From Nonomuraea antri (GTDB lineage: Bacteria > Actinomycetota > Actinomycetes > Streptosporangiales > Streptosporangiaceae), in assembly GCF_013283785.1 (NCBI RefSeq), contig NZ_JABCPZ010000027.1, positions 1 through 64,000 on the forward strand: a DNA stretch of 64,000 nt, given 5' to 3'. A program made the translations under genes and the position numbers. The notes beneath the pieces are model-generated. The model ran no database searches. It had not been told where the DNA came from and saw only the letters and a list, made by a program, of their open reading frames with translations. This document shows positions 32,174 through 41,800 of the stretch, one piece after another. The stretch's first letter is position 1, and every line of letters starts with the position of its first letter.

Positions 32174-32194
32174 ATTGTCTGACAATCAGACAAT
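32174..32194. promoter_or_regulatory. Perfect palindromic operator upstream of the DMT transporter
   Basis: ATTGTCTGA and TCAGACAAT are perfect 9-bp arms around a CAA spacer. The core TTGTCTGACAA resembles operators of FCD-type GntR regulators. It starts seven bases upstream of the transporter ATG and overlaps the last codons and stop of the preceding gene. Binding by the regulator encoded at 30600-31226 would block transcription into the transporter-regulator pair. Confidence 0.7.
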
Positions 32195-32563
32195 CTCGTC
32201 CAGTAGCTGGTCGATGAACCGTCCGGCGGGGGCGGCGAGTTCGGCGGCGTAGTCGTCCAGCACGCTCACCCCGGCCCGGATGGTGGGCACGCTCTTGCGC
32301 GGCAGTGCGAGCAGCACCTCGTCCTCGGCCGTCACCGCGCCCTCCACGTGGAACGCGCCGTCGGCGGCGGCGATGGAGACGGCGAACAGCACCTCGCGGC
32401 CGTCGGGCAGGGTGAAGAGGTTGCCGGTACGCGCGCCGGCGGGCGGGACGAAATAGGAGAAGGGCGCGCTGCGCACGAAGGGGTGACGTAACTCCGCGAG
32501 GATGCCCGACGCCCGGCTCAGCGCCGCCAGCAGGCCGGCCGCGGCCAGACTCTCGCTGTCCAC
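32186..32563 (-). CDS. Conserved hypothetical protein upstream of the DMT transporter
   Basis: A 125-residue protein starting at GTG 32563, not recognised. It has an N-terminal Ala/Leu-rich helix, a mostly beta middle (SYFVPPAG, NLFTLPDGREVLFAVS, AFHVEGAVT) and a C-terminal helix ending FIDQLLDEIV. No signal peptide or membrane segment is seen. Its stop lies inside the palindromic operator, so it may be first in the operon with the transporter or be transcribed separately. Confidence 0.6.
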   Translation of the reverse strand: MDSESLAAAGLLAALSRASGILAELRHPFVRSAPFSYFVPPAGARTGNLFTLPDGREVLFAVSIAAADGAFHVEGAVTAEDEVLLALPRKSVPTIRAGVSVLDDYAAELAAPAGRFIDQLLDEIV

Positions 32564-32785
32564 GTTCAGCAGCCTAGATCAGGACGGCGCCGGCTGACCA
32601 GGCATCCCAAAAGCCACACTTGCCGTCTCGCACACCACGCTCCACGGCCCACTTCCCCATCGAGCCGCCCGCACGCCCCTCCGCGTGCCTCTCTGAACGG
32701 GACGTCGCCCGAGGTCGCGAGCCCGCCGACCGACAGCCGCCCAGCCAATCGGGTCGGCCGGCCAATCGGTCAGTCGGCCGGCCGG
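32564..32785. other. Gene-free GC-rich stretch with short repeats
   Basis: No convincing gene lies here. The right end, 32745-32793, is made of short repeated words (CCAATCGG twice, TCGGCCGGCC twice, TCAGTCGG twice) that run into the stop codon of the GNAT gene. The TCGGCCGGCC words are self-complementary and may form hairpins that act as a terminator for the GNAT gene. Confidence 0.5.
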
Positions 32786-33313
32786 TCAGTCGGTGGCGAG
32801 GCGGGCGTGGCGTTCGACGTCGTACCGGATCCCGTCGTAACACAGCTTGCCCCGCTCGACCCCCTCCGGCCGGAACCCCGCCTTGGTGGCCACCCGGCAC
32901 GAGGCGGGGTTGTCGGTGCGGTGGCCGAGTTCGAGCCGGAACAGCCCGCGCTCCTCGAACGCCCACCGCGCCAGCAGTTCGGTGGCGCGCACGGCGATGC
33001 CCCGCCCCCTGGCCTCGCGCACCACCCAGTAGGACACCCACCCGTTGTCGTGCCGGTCGATGCCCGCGACCGCCACGTTGCCCACGACCTGCCCTTCGGT
33101 GAGCCCGCCCGGCTCGGCCGGCACCGGGCCGGCGACCTCGACGGCGAAGGCGTGCCCGACGCCCGTCCACTGGGCGATCCACCCCTGGGCGTCCTTCGGC
33201 GTGAGGATCGGGAACGGCGACTGGCGGCGCATCTCGGGATCGTGGAAGGCCCGCAGCACCAGCGGAACGTCGTCGTCACGCCACGGACGCAGCCGGATGT
33301 TCACAGGGGTCAC
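32786..33313 (-). CDS. GNAT N-acetyltransferase (RimJ/RimL type)
   Basis: A 175-residue acetyltransferase with the N-terminal IRLRPWRDDDVPLV strand-helix, a VVGNVAVAGID central strand, the acetyl-CoA loop REARGRGIAVRAT and the LELGHRTDNPASCRVA segment typical of enzymes related to RimJ/RimL ribosomal-protein and antibiotic acetyltransferases. Start GTG 33313 or GTG 33304. It lies 25 bases after the YjbR gene in the same direction. Substrate unknown. Confidence 0.87.
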   Translation of the reverse strand: MTPVNIRLRPWRDDDVPLVLRAFHDPEMRRQSPFPILTPKDAQGWIAQWTGVGHAFAVEVAGPVPAEPGGLTEGQVVGNVAVAGIDRHDNGWVSYWVVREARGRGIAVRATELLARWAFEERGLFRLELGHRTDNPASCRVATKAGFRPEGVERGKLCYDGIRYDVERHARLATD

Positions 33314-33338
33314 GCGCCCGACACTACTGCCGGCCCGC

Positions 33339-33713
33339 CTACCGCCCGTCCTGCGCCCCCTGGCCGATCTGGTGCTCGGCCTCGAACGCGGCCACCATGG
33401 TCTTCGGCGCCGTCAGGCACCACGCCTCGGCCGTCAGCTCGAACAGCTCGTCGGCGTCGATCTTGTCGAGGTGCACCACCACCCAGCCGTACCGCCCGGC
33501 GGTGAACTGCACCTCGAAGACGTCGGGCCGTTCGGCCACCAGCGCGATCTGCTCCTCGATCGTCGCCTTGAGCCCGACCGTCTCGGTCTCCTCCCACAGG
33601 TAGCCGAAGCCCTTGCCGCGGACCTTGAGCCCGACCCAGCTGCCCCCGTGACTCAGCCGGACCTCCGGCAGCTGATCGAGCAGCTTCATGAACTCGTCGA
33701 CGCTCACACCCAT
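33339..33713 (-). CDS. MmcQ/YjbR family protein
   Basis: A 124-residue protein of the YjbR/MmcQ fold, small cytosolic proteins with a CyaY-like alpha/beta structure sometimes annotated as DNA-binding. Typical features are FMKLLDQLPEVRLSHGG, VRGKGFGYLW, and a C-terminal helical ELFELTAEAWCLTAP segment. I chose ATG 33713 because translation then begins at the expected first helix; an upstream start at 33743 would add ten residues. Function unknown. Confidence 0.85.
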   Translation of the reverse strand: MGVSVDEFMKLLDQLPEVRLSHGGSWVGLKVRGKGFGYLWEETETVGLKATIEEQIALVAERPDVFEVQFTAGRYGWVVVHLDKIDADELFELTAEAWCLTAPKTMVAAFEAEHQIGQGAQDGR

Positions 33714-33828
33714 GTCCACAGGTCTACCAAAGTCCCCTGACACTTCCCGGTGGAGTTCCCGCTAGCGTGAGGCCCAGGCGCGCGCAGGCCCGCCGCCGAC
33801 GCCCGACGCTCGACCCCGCGAAGGAACC

Positions 33829-34461
33829 ATGGTGGCCGACACACGATCCAAGCTGCTCGACGCGGCGCTGGAGACGCTCAAGACGCAGGGCATCGCGGGG
33901 GTCTCGGCCCGTTCGATCGCCACCGCGGCCGGGGTGAACCAGGCGCTCGTCTTCTACCACTTCGGCAGCGTGGACCGGCTGCTCGCCGACGCCATCGAGT
34001 ACGGCTCCGAGCAGCGCGTGGCGCTCTACCGGGAACGGTTCGCCACCGTGAGCTCGCTGGGCGAGCTGCTGGACCTGGGCCGCGAGCTGCACGCCGAGGA
34101 ACGCGCGGAAGGCAGCGTGTCGGCGCTGGCCCAGTTGCTGGCCGGCAGCCAGACCGACGCCGAGCTGGCCCCGGCCACCGCCAACGGGCTCAACGTGTGG
34201 ATCGCCGAGGTGGAGCTGGCGCTCGGGCGGGTGCTCGCGCAGACGCCGCTGGCCGAGTTCGTGGACGTGGCGGGGCTGGCCAAGGCGACCGCGGCGGCGT
34301 TCGTGGGGCTGGAGCTGTACGAGGGGGTCGATCCGGCGGGCGCCGGCCAGGCCATGAACGCGCTGGAGGACCTGGGGGCGCTGGTGGCGATCCTGGACGA
34401 CATGGGCCCCCTGGTCCGCCGCGCGGTACGCGGCCGCCTGCGCCGCGCCCGCTCCCAGTGA
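33829..34461 (+). CDS. TetR-family transcriptional regulator
   Basis: A 210-residue repressor with a standard N-terminal TetR helix-turn-helix (LLDAALETLKTQGIAGVSA, then IATAAGVNQALVFYHFGS) and a C-terminal helical ligand domain. The ATG is preceded by GAAGGA. It is divergent from the YjbR gene and convergent with the VOC gene, so no target is obvious from position. The leading VADTRSKLLDAAL is typical of the family. Confidence 0.88.
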   Translation: MVADTRSKLLDAALETLKTQGIAGVSARSIATAAGVNQALVFYHFGSVDRLLADAIEYGSEQRVALYRERFATVSSLGELLDLGRELHAEERAEGSVSALAQLLAGSQTDAELAPATANGLNVWIAEVELALGRVLAQTPLAEFVDVAGLAKATAAAFVGLELYEGVDPAGAGQAMNALEDLGALVAILDDMGPLVRRAVRGRLRRARSQ

Positions 34462-34518
34462 CCGAAGTGACTCAAGTGATCCACGAGATCCAGGGGGTGC
34501 CCGCCGGACCGCCCCTCG

Positions 34519-34938
34519 TCAGTCGTAGTACCGGACCTCGATGACGTTGCCGTCGGGATCGGCGAAGTAAATCGTCTCAGGCGCGATCCCCCGCGCGCCG
34601 AAGGAGTCCACGCCCCCGCCCGAGATCTCCACCCCGTTGCGCTTCAACCGCACCTTGAGCTCGTCGAAATCCTCCCGGCCCACGGCCAGGCAGAAATGGT
34701 TCAGCGGATGGCCGGCGCTGCCCCGCACCCCGGTGCCCTCGTCCACGCCCCTGGCGGCCTCGTACGACATCAGGTCGAGGATCGTCTCGGGCGAGACGCG
34801 CACGCTGGGGAACGCGGCTTTCCCATCGCGGAACTCCTCGGCCCGTACTCCGGCCAGGCCTATCACCCGCTCGTAGAAGTCCAGGGAGTTGAGCTGGTCC
34901 GATACCCAGCAGACGAGATGGTCCAAACGCACGTCCAT
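34519..34938 (-). CDS. VOC-family (glyoxalase/bleomycin-resistance fold) protein
   Basis: A 139-residue protein with two beta-alpha-beta-beta-beta modules: LDHLVCWVSDQ begins module one and LNHFCLAVGRED begins module two. The C-terminal YFADPDGNVIEVRYYD carries the usual metal-ligand Glu. The conserved His residues (DHL, NHF) complete a possible metal site. Could be a dioxygenase, lyase or binding protein; the substrate cannot be deduced. Confidence 0.87.
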   Translation of the reverse strand: MDVRLDHLVCWVSDQLNSLDFYERVIGLAGVRAEEFRDGKAAFPSVRVSPETILDLMSYEAARGVDEGTGVRGSAGHPLNHFCLAVGREDFDELKVRLKRNGVEISGGGVDSFGARGIAPETIYFADPDGNVIEVRYYD

Positions 34939-35063
34939 CTAAACCTCCGTTTCCGTCCAATATCCGTTGCCAGCATCGCGGTGTCCACCTGTCACAGCCT
35001 GTCACGGACTGCGAAAAGTCCGAAATTCACGGAGGATTCGACTACTCGCCATGATCGGGCGAG

Positions 35064-35480
35064 ATGTCGCATCATGGGGGAGTGACGGAAACGCTCAAGC
35101 GTACGGAGATGCCGATCACGGTACGCGTCGCCCGGTTCATCATGACGCTCCAGGTGGCTTTCGGCCTGGTCGGGCTGGCCTGGGCGATATTCGCCTTCTT
35201 CAGCACCTTTCACCTCGGGATCGGCCTCATCCTGGCGGCCACGGCCACGCTCCTCACGCTGACGGGCCTGCTGGCGGAACGCCTGCGCAGGCGCAGCGAC
35301 CGGATCCGCTGGGCCGCCATCGCGGTGCAGGTCGTCCTGGCGGCCACCACCGTGACGTTCAAGGCCGTCGACCGCGAGCTCTACCCGTCCGTCATGTTCG
35401 ACGCGGACGTGCTCGGCCCGGCGATCGTGATCACGCTGCTGCTGGTCCCCCCGGCGTGGCGCTGGTTCGACCGGCGCTGA
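35064..35480 (+). CDS. Small four-helix membrane protein
   Basis: A 138-residue hydrophobic protein with four predicted transmembrane helices and an RLRRRSDR loop between helices two and three, suggesting an inside-facing loop. The start may be ATG 35064 or GTG 35082; spacing of the GGGGGA sequence makes the latter doubtful. No family is recognised. Its last 50 bases overlap the convergent DUF2867 gene. Confidence 0.65.
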   Translation: MSHHGGVTETLKRTEMPITVRVARFIMTLQVAFGLVGLAWAIFAFFSTFHLGIGLILAATATLLTLTGLLAERLRRRSDRIRWAAIAVQVVLAATTVTFKAVDRELYPSVMFDADVLGPAIVITLLLVPPAWRWFDRR

Positions 35481-35958
35481 TCCCGGCCCGCGCCATGCCG
35501 CGCACCACGACCGCGTGGAACGGCCGGATGACCGCGAAATAGAGCCGTCCCGTCCAGTGCAGGTATTTCACCACGGTGACCAGGCGAAATCGATTCTCCG
35601 GCTCGGCGACGAGCGCCAGGTGCGCCGCGAGATGCGAATCGCTGGCCGACAGCAGCAAATACCGTTCTTCCACCGCGTCGACGACCCGGAAGAATCCGAT
35701 CCTGCGGCCGGGCTCGAAAGGAATGTCGGCCGCCGTCATTCCGTCCGAGCCGGGCCGCACATCCGGATGCGCGGTGCGCAGCAGCCGCGCGAATACGCCG
35801 CGGGCCAGGTAGAGGCCACGTAGCCACCAGGGCGCCCAGCCGAGCGCCCCGGCGGCGAACGCGCGCAGGGTGGCCTGGCCGTCGATCGTCCGCACGTCCA
35901 CCAGGTCCGCGCCATCCACCAGGGTCCGCAGCGCGGGCGGATCAACCGATCGGGACAT
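35431..35958 (-). CDS. DUF2867-domain protein
   Basis: A 175-residue protein recognisable as DUF2867, a START-like-sized domain often encoded next to TetR regulators. It contains GRRIGFFRVVDAVEERYLLL, then SHLAAHLALV and the C-terminal YFAVIRPFHAVVVRGM shared by the family. It is divergent from the TetR gene at 36025 across 66 bases containing a dyad, so it is a plausible target of that regulator. Function unknown. Confidence 0.8.
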   Translation of the reverse strand: MSRSVDPPALRTLVDGADLVDVRTIDGQATLRAFAAGALGWAPWWLRGLYLARGVFARLLRTAHPDVRPGSDGMTAADIPFEPGRRIGFFRVVDAVEERYLLLSASDSHLAAHLALVAEPENRFRLVTVVKYLHWTGRLYFAVIRPFHAVVVRGMARAGISAGRTSATPGGPAAA

Positions 35959-35965
35959 GTCCGTC

Positions 35966-35987
35966 CTCTCTCCAAGTTTTTAGAGAG
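35966..35987. promoter_or_regulatory. Possible TetR operator between DUF2867 and tetR genes
   Basis: CTCTCT and AGAGAG arms are separated by ten bases in the divergent promoter region, followed by an AT-rich segment (AGCTTAATCTAGAA) that could include a -10 element. The position between a TetR gene and its divergent neighbour is the usual one for TetR autoregulation. Arms are short. Confidence 0.35.
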
Positions 35988-36024
35988 CTTAATCTAGAAC
36001 GATTCATCCGATATTCTCAACTCC

Positions 36025-36606
36025 ATGGGAAGACCCCCTCGCCACGACGTCGACCGCCTCCTCGACGCCGCCGCGGACCTGGTGTCCGACGCCGGCCCGG
36101 CCACCGTCACGATCGCCGCCGTCGCCAGGGCGGCGGGCGCGCCCAGCGGCTCGATCTACCACCGCTTCCCCAGCCGCGCGTCACTGCTGGCCGCGCTCTG
36201 GCTGCGCACGCTCGGCCGCTTCCACGAGGGCTACCTCGCCGCGCTGGACAGCGAGCCCGCCGTGGACGCCGCGCCCGCCGCCGCCCGTCACGTCGTCGCC
36301 TGGTGCCGCGCCAACCCCGGCGAGTCGCGCGTCCTGCTGTACGGCCCGGCCGACTTCGACGAGGCGGGCTGGCCGGAGGAGGCGCGCGAGCTGCTGCGCG
36401 CCGCCAACGACCGGCTCAGGGCGGCGCTCGACGCGCTCGCCGGCCGCCTGGGCGCCGCCGCGCCCGCCGACCGCGAGCGGCTGTACCTGGCCGCGGTGGA
36501 CCTGCCGTACGCCACCGTCCGCCGGCATCACCTCGCCGGCCGGCCGCTGCCCGCCTACGCGGAGGACCTGGCCGCCTCCTGCGCCGCCGCACTCACATCG
36601 GCATAA
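36025..36606 (+). CDS. TetR/AcrR-family transcriptional regulator
   Basis: A 193-residue regulator with LLDAAADLVSDAGPATVTIA and VARAAGAPSGSIYHRFPSRA forming the DNA-binding domain. The C-terminal domain is rich in Ala and Arg. It is divergently transcribed from the DUF2867 gene and probably represses both. The ATG at 36025 follows an AT-rich stretch without a strong ribosome-binding site, so it may be leaderless. Confidence 0.87.
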   Translation: MGRPPRHDVDRLLDAAADLVSDAGPATVTIAAVARAAGAPSGSIYHRFPSRASLLAALWLRTLGRFHEGYLAALDSEPAVDAAPAAARHVVAWCRANPGESRVLLYGPADFDEAGWPEEARELLRAANDRLRAALDALAGRLGAAAPADRERLYLAAVDLPYATVRRHHLAGRPLPAYAEDLAASCAAALTSA

Positions 36607-36658
36607 CCGCTCACGCGAACGCATGGCGGCCCCCGGGGTCGCTCTGTACATTGGCCCC

Positions 36659-38143
36659 GTGGACTCCCCCTTCGGGCCCTTGACTCAAGGCGATCCCGCG
36701 GAAATCGGAGGCTACCGCCTGGTAGCGCGGCTCGGCGCGGGCGGAATGGGACAGGTCTACCTCGCCACCACGGCCAGCGGCAGACGGCTCGCCGTCAAGG
36801 TGATCCACACCGAGTACGCGAGGAACGCCGAGTTCCGCCAGCGATTCCAGCAGGAGGTCGCCGCGGTGCAACGGGTGCAGAGCCTGTACACCGCGCCCGT
36901 GATCGACGCCGACACCACCGCCGCCCGCCCCTGGCTGGCCACCGCGTACGTGCCCGGCCCCTCGCTCGACGCGGCCGTGGCCTCGTCCGGCCCGCTGCCC
37001 CCGGCGACCGTGCTCAACCTCGCCTGCGGCGTGGCCGAAGCGCTGCAGGCCATCCACGTGGCCGGGGTCGTGCACCGCGATCTCAAGCCGTCCAACGTGC
37101 TGCTGGCCTCCGACGGGCCGCGGGTCATCGACTTCGGCATCGCCAAGGCCGTCGACGCCACCCCGCTCACCGGCACCGGCGTCCGGGTCGGCACCCCGGT
37201 GTTCATGGCCCCGGAACAGGCGCTCGGTCACCCCAGCACGCCCGCGATCGACGTGTTCGCGCTGGGCGGGCTCATCCACTACGCCGCCACCGGCCGCCCG
37301 CCCTTCGGCGAGGGCCCCGACGCGGCGGTCCTGTACCGGGTGGTGCACGACGAGCCGCAACTCGACGGCTGCCCGCCGCAGCTGCGGGACCTGGTGGCGC
37401 ACTGCCTGGCCAAGAACCCGGCCCAGCGGCCGACCCCGCGTCAACTGGTGACCATGCTCCAGGCGCACGCGCGTCCCGTGCCGGAGTCGTGGCTGCCGCC
37501 CGCGGTCAGCCGCGTCCTGCCCGCCTACGACGTGGTGCCCACAACACCGCGCCCGCCGCGTACCGTGGGCCTGCGTTTCCTGGCCGTCGCCGCGGCCGGC
37601 ACCGCGCTCGTGACCGCCGTGGCCACCGCACTGCTCCTGCCGCGCGGCGAGCCGTCGGCCAGCGCCCAGCCGCGCCCCGAGTCCACCGTCACGGTCACCC
37701 GGACGCGCGAGGCGGTCGCGCCGGAGCCCGCGCAGTCGTCGTCCGAACCCGACCAGAGCCCCACGGCGGCCGAGGAGGGCGGGGTGGGCAGCCAGCCGCC
37801 CGGCACGCTGCTCGGCACGTACAAGGGCATCGACGTCACCTTCGACTACGAGGTCAGCTTCACCAACGACCCGATGCATCCCCAGGAAGAAGGCGGCGAC
37901 CTCGAATACTGCAACTACAGCCTGTGCGGCACGAACATGGCCGTCCTCGCCCCCGGCGAGCGCGGCACCTACCAGGCCTGCGTCGACAACACCCGTTACA
38001 CGAGAACCGTGCCGATCGAGGAGGTCAAGGGCCGGTTGATCTGCGCGTACACCGACACCGCCATCGCGCTGGTCAAGGTCACCGACGTGGTCGACTCGAC
38101 CAGCGACTACCTCACGATGGACCTGCTGGTCTGGCAGCGCTGA
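36659..38143 (+). CDS. Membrane Ser/Thr protein kinase with a Cys-rich ectodomain
   Basis: A 494-residue Hanks-type kinase. The N-terminal catalytic domain has the glycine loop LGAGGMGQVYL, the VAC-type Lys in LAVKVIHTEY, HRDLKPSNVLL and the DFG segment VIDFGIAK, followed by a GTPVFMAPEQ activation-loop end. A single transmembrane helix lies at about residues 303-328, then a Pro/Ser/Glu linker and an extracellular domain of about 115 residues with four Cys (YCNYSLC, ACVD, ICAY), enough for two disulfides. It probably senses a cell-envelope signal. Start GTG 36659 is preferred over a GTG at 36623. Confidence 0.88.
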   Translation: MDSPFGPLTQGDPAEIGGYRLVARLGAGGMGQVYLATTASGRRLAVKVIHTEYARNAEFRQRFQQEVAAVQRVQSLYTAPVIDADTTAARPWLATAYVPGPSLDAAVASSGPLPPATVLNLACGVAEALQAIHVAGVVHRDLKPSNVLLASDGPRVIDFGIAKAVDATPLTGTGVRVGTPVFMAPEQALGHPSTPAIDVFALGGLIHYAATGRPPFGEGPDAAVLYRVVHDEPQLDGCPPQLRDLVAHCLAKNPAQRPTPRQLVTMLQAHARPVPESWLPPAVSRVLPAYDVVPTTPRPPRTVGLRFLAVAAAGTALVTAVATALLLPRGEPSASAQPRPESTVTVTRTREAVAPEPAQSSSEPDQSPTAAEEGGVGSQPPGTLLGTYKGIDVTFDYEVSFTNDPMHPQEEGGDLEYCNYSLCGTNMAVLAPGERGTYQACVDNTRYTRTVPIEEVKGRLICAYTDTAIALVKVTDVVDSTSDYLTMDLLVWQR

Positions 38144-38263
38144 GGCCCGGTAAGCCGGTCGGCGAGGAGACCAGAAGGAAACGGTAAGGTGCCCCCGGCA
38201 AGCTGAAGGTCATCGGCAGGGACACACGAAAGCCCCCGCCACAGACCGCAGGGAGCAGGAATC

Positions 38264-38833
38264 ATGCGCAAGATCATCGAGTCCACGTTCGTCTCGCTCG
38301 ACGGCATCATCGACGACACCCGTCCCTCCACCGCCTCGCGCGCCGAGCCGCAGCACTGGGGCCACCCGTACTGGGACGAGGACCACGGCCGCTACGCCGG
38401 CACCCTCATGGCCGACGCCGACGCCATGCTGCTCGGCCGGGTGACCTACGAGGGGTTCGCCGAGGCGTGGTCGGGCCGCGAGGGCGAGGACGCCGCCCAC
38501 ATGAACAACCTGCCCAAGTACGTGGCCTCCCGGACGCTGACCGAGGCCACCGCCTGGAACGCCACCCTGCTCAAGGGCGACGTGGCCGAGGAGGTCGCGC
38601 AGCTCAAGGAGCAGCCGGGCAAGAACATCCTGAAGTGGGGCACCGGCGAGCTCGACCGCACGCTGGTCGAGCACGGCCTGATCGACGAGTTCCACTTCTG
38701 GTACTTCCCGGTCATCGTGGGCGCCGGCAAGCACCTGTTCGAAGGCGCCGGTTTCGACACCACCCACCTGAAGCTGGCCGACGTGAACCGGTTCGAGTCG
38801 GGCATCGTGGTGCACGTCTACGTGCCCAAGTAA
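38264..38833 (+). CDS. Dihydrofolate reductase-like (RibD C-terminal domain) protein
   Basis: A 189-residue oxidoreductase-fold protein of the RibD_C/DHFR-like family, with the N-terminal STFVSLDGIIDD, LLGRVTYEGFAEAW and the C-terminal FPVIVGAGKHLFEG. The ATG at 38264 follows AGGGAGCAGG. Members use NADPH to reduce unknown pterin or other substrates; a role in folate synthesis is not implied. The gene stands alone between the kinase and the convergent SARP regulator. Confidence 0.87.
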   Translation: MRKIIESTFVSLDGIIDDTRPSTASRAEPQHWGHPYWDEDHGRYAGTLMADADAMLLGRVTYEGFAEAWSGREGEDAAHMNNLPKYVASRTLTEATAWNATLLKGDVAEEVAQLKEQPGKNILKWGTGELDRTLVEHGLIDEFHFWYFPVIVGAGKHLFEGAGFDTTHLKLADVNRFESGIVVHVYVPK

Positions 38834-38866
38834 GCCCATCCGGCCCACCGGTCGGCCGGCCGCAGG

Positions 38867-41800
38867 TCAGTCGTCCAGCAGGGACCAGGCCTGGTCCAGC
38901 GTGAGCCCGGCTCCCGACGCGAAGCGCTCGGTGAAGCCGGGCCCGGCGGCGGCCCGCACCGCGGCCGTGATCGCGGACAGCTCGTCCCTGTCGGAGGCCG
39001 ACAGGGAGCCGTGGGCGGACTCGGCCGCGCCGAGCAGCCGCGCGGCCACCTCGTGCCGCCCCTGCCCGGCCAGCGCCGCCGCGAGCCCGGCCAGCGCCCA
39101 CGCCACGCCCTGCGTCAGCCCCTGCTCGCGGTAGATCGCGGCGGCCTCGCGCTGCCTGGCCAGCGCCTCGTCGAAGTCGCCGCGCCGCCAGGCCAGCAGC
39201 CCCAGCTCGGTCAGCACCATCGTCAGGTACGGCGGATGCGCATCGTCGGTCTGCTGCCGCCTGGCCGTCTCCAGCAGCCACCGCAGCCGTTCCCCGGCCA
39301 GTTCGAAGCGGCCCGCGCGCCTGGCGGCGAAGGCCAGGGCGATGGCGGCGAACACCTCGACCGAGCGTTGTCCCTGCTCGGCGGCCAGTCGCCGGGCCTG
39401 CTCGGCGTATTCGCAGGCCCGCTCGTGCGCGCCCGTCTGCATCGAGATCCAGCCCAGCCAGGACAGCCGGCCCGCGACGTCCGTCCACAGCCCGAGCTCT
39501 TCGGCGATCCGCAGGTCGGCCTCGCTCTGCCGGGCGGCTTCCGCCGGGTCGCCGGTCATGTCGGCCAGGCCGATCAGCCAGTCCGTGGCCTGCAGCACGC
39601 CCCAGGCGTCGCCCAGCTCGCCGAACAGTTCGGCGCCGCGCCTGGCGTCGTGTTCCAGCGCCTCCTGGTCGTTGCGCATGTGCGCGAGCATGGCCCGGGT
39701 GCTCAGCGCCGCCGCCTCGCCCCACCGGTCCCCTTCCGCGACGAACGTGTCGAGCGCCCGGTCCAGCAGCTTGCCGGTGGCCGCCGCGTCGCCGAACTCG
39801 ATGACGGACGCCGCCAGGAACCACTCGGCCCGCGCCCGGTCGACCGGGTCGGCCGTCTTCTCGTACTCGGCCAGCACGTCGGCGACCCGCTCCGGACCGG
39901 CGGCGCCCTGCCTGATCGCCAGGCCGGTGTGCCACGCCTCGGCCCTGGCCCGCAGCGCCTCGGGCGCCGGCCCGGGCACGGCCAGCGCGGTGGCCAGCGC
40001 GCGCCGCGCCTCGGTGAGCCTGCCGCGCAGGAACCAGTGCCACACCAGCGCGCAGGCCAGCCGCAACGCCTCCTCCGCCGCGTGCTCGGCGCGGAACGTG
40101 TCGAGCGCGGCACGCAGGTTCGCGGACTCGGCGTCCAGCCGGCGCAGCCATTCCCGCTGCTCGGGGCCGCGCAGCCGGGGCTCGGCGCGTTCGGCCAGCG
40201 CCAGGTAGTGGGCGGCGTGCCCGCGGCGCAGCGCCGCCTCCTCGCCGCTCTCGCGCAGCCGGTCCAGGCAGTACGCCGAGACCGATTCGAGCAGCCGGAA
40301 CCTGGGCCCGTCGGCGCGTACCACCAGGGAGCGGTCCACCAGCCCGGCCAGCAGGTCGAGCACCTGGGCCGACGCGACCCCGTCGCCCGCGCAGACCGTC
40401 TCGGCGGCCTCCAGGGTGCAGCCGCCGGCGTGCACGGCCAGCCGCCGCAGCACGACCCGTTCGTCCTCGGTGAGCAGCCGCCAGCTCCAGTCGATCACCG
40501 CGGCGAGCGTGCGCTGACGGTCGGGCGCGTCGCGCGGCCCGGCGCCGAGCAGCCCGAAGCGGTCCCTGGGCACGCGCAGCCTGGCGGCCAGCTCGGGCAC
40601 GCCCAGCGCGGGCACCCGGGTGGCGGCCAGCTCCAGCGCCAGCGGGATGCCGTCGAGCCGCCGGCACACCTCGGCGACGCCGGCCGTGATCTCCGGCTCG
40701 GCGGCCAGCCCGGCCCTGGCCAGGAACAGCCGCACCGCCGAGGACCTGGCGAGCCGGTCGGGGTCGTCGGTGTCGGGGACGTCCAGCGGCGGCAGGTCCC
40801 AGCGGGCCTCGCCGCGCAGCCGCAGCGGCTCGCGGCTGGTGGCCAGCACGCGCAGGCCGGGCGCGGCCGCCAGCAGGGCCGCGATCAGGGCGGCGACCGG
40901 CTCGATCACGTGCTCGCAGTTGTCCAGCACGAGCAGCAGCCGACTGTCGCGCAGCGCGGCCGCCAGCCGGTCGCCCGCGGGCTCGGAGTCTCCGGCCGGA
41001 TCTGGAATGGACAGGACGGACAAGACCAGCTCGGCCGGGTCGCCCTCGCCGTTCCAGCTGGTGAGATCGACCAGCCACGCGCCTTCCTGGTACGCCTCGG
41101 CCACCGCCCTGGCCACCTCGACGGCCACGCTGGTCTTGCCCACCCCGCCGGGACCGGTGAGCGTGACCAGCCGGCCGGCGGCCAGCAGCTCGCGTACCCG
41201 GCGTACCGCGTGGTCGCGGCCGATGAGCTCGGTGACGGGCGCGGGCAGGTTCGTGGTGGGCTTGACCGGCCGGGGCGCCGCGACCGGCGCGGACTCCGAC
41301 GCGTCACCGGCCAGGATCGCCTGGTGCAACGCGGCCAGCTCGGGCCCCGGATCCAGGCCCAGCTCGTCGGCCAGCAGGCGGCGCAGCTCCTGGAAGCTGT
41401 CCAGCGCCTCGCCGGCCCGGCCCGAGCGGTACAGCGCCCGCATGTGCGCCGCGCGCAGCCGCTCACGGTACGGGTGCCCGGCCACCTGCTCGCCCAGCTC
41501 GCCGACCAGTTCCCGGTGTTCGCCCAGGTCCAGCCTGGCCTCGGCGTACGCTTCGACGGCCGCGAGCCGCTGTTCCTCCCACCTGGCCACGGCCGCCGTG
41601 GCGAACTCCTCGTCGGCGAAGTCGGCCAGCGCCGGCCCGCGCCACAGGCCCAGTGCCTCGGCCAGCAGCCCGGCCCTGGTCCGCGCGTCGCCGGCGGCCA
41701 TGGCCTGCCCGGTCAGCTCGGCGAACCTGGCCGCGTCCAGCGTGTCGGGGCCGGCGCGCAGCACGTATCCCGGGGGTTGTGAGGCCACCAGTTCCCTGTC

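Noticed and set aside
39011..41782. Forward open frame of 923 codons opposite the SARP regulator
   Set aside because: A shadow of high-GC coding DNA; composition is repetitive (Gln, Arg, Gly, Pro, His) without recognisable motifs, whereas the reverse frame has Walker A, BTAD and winged-helix signatures.
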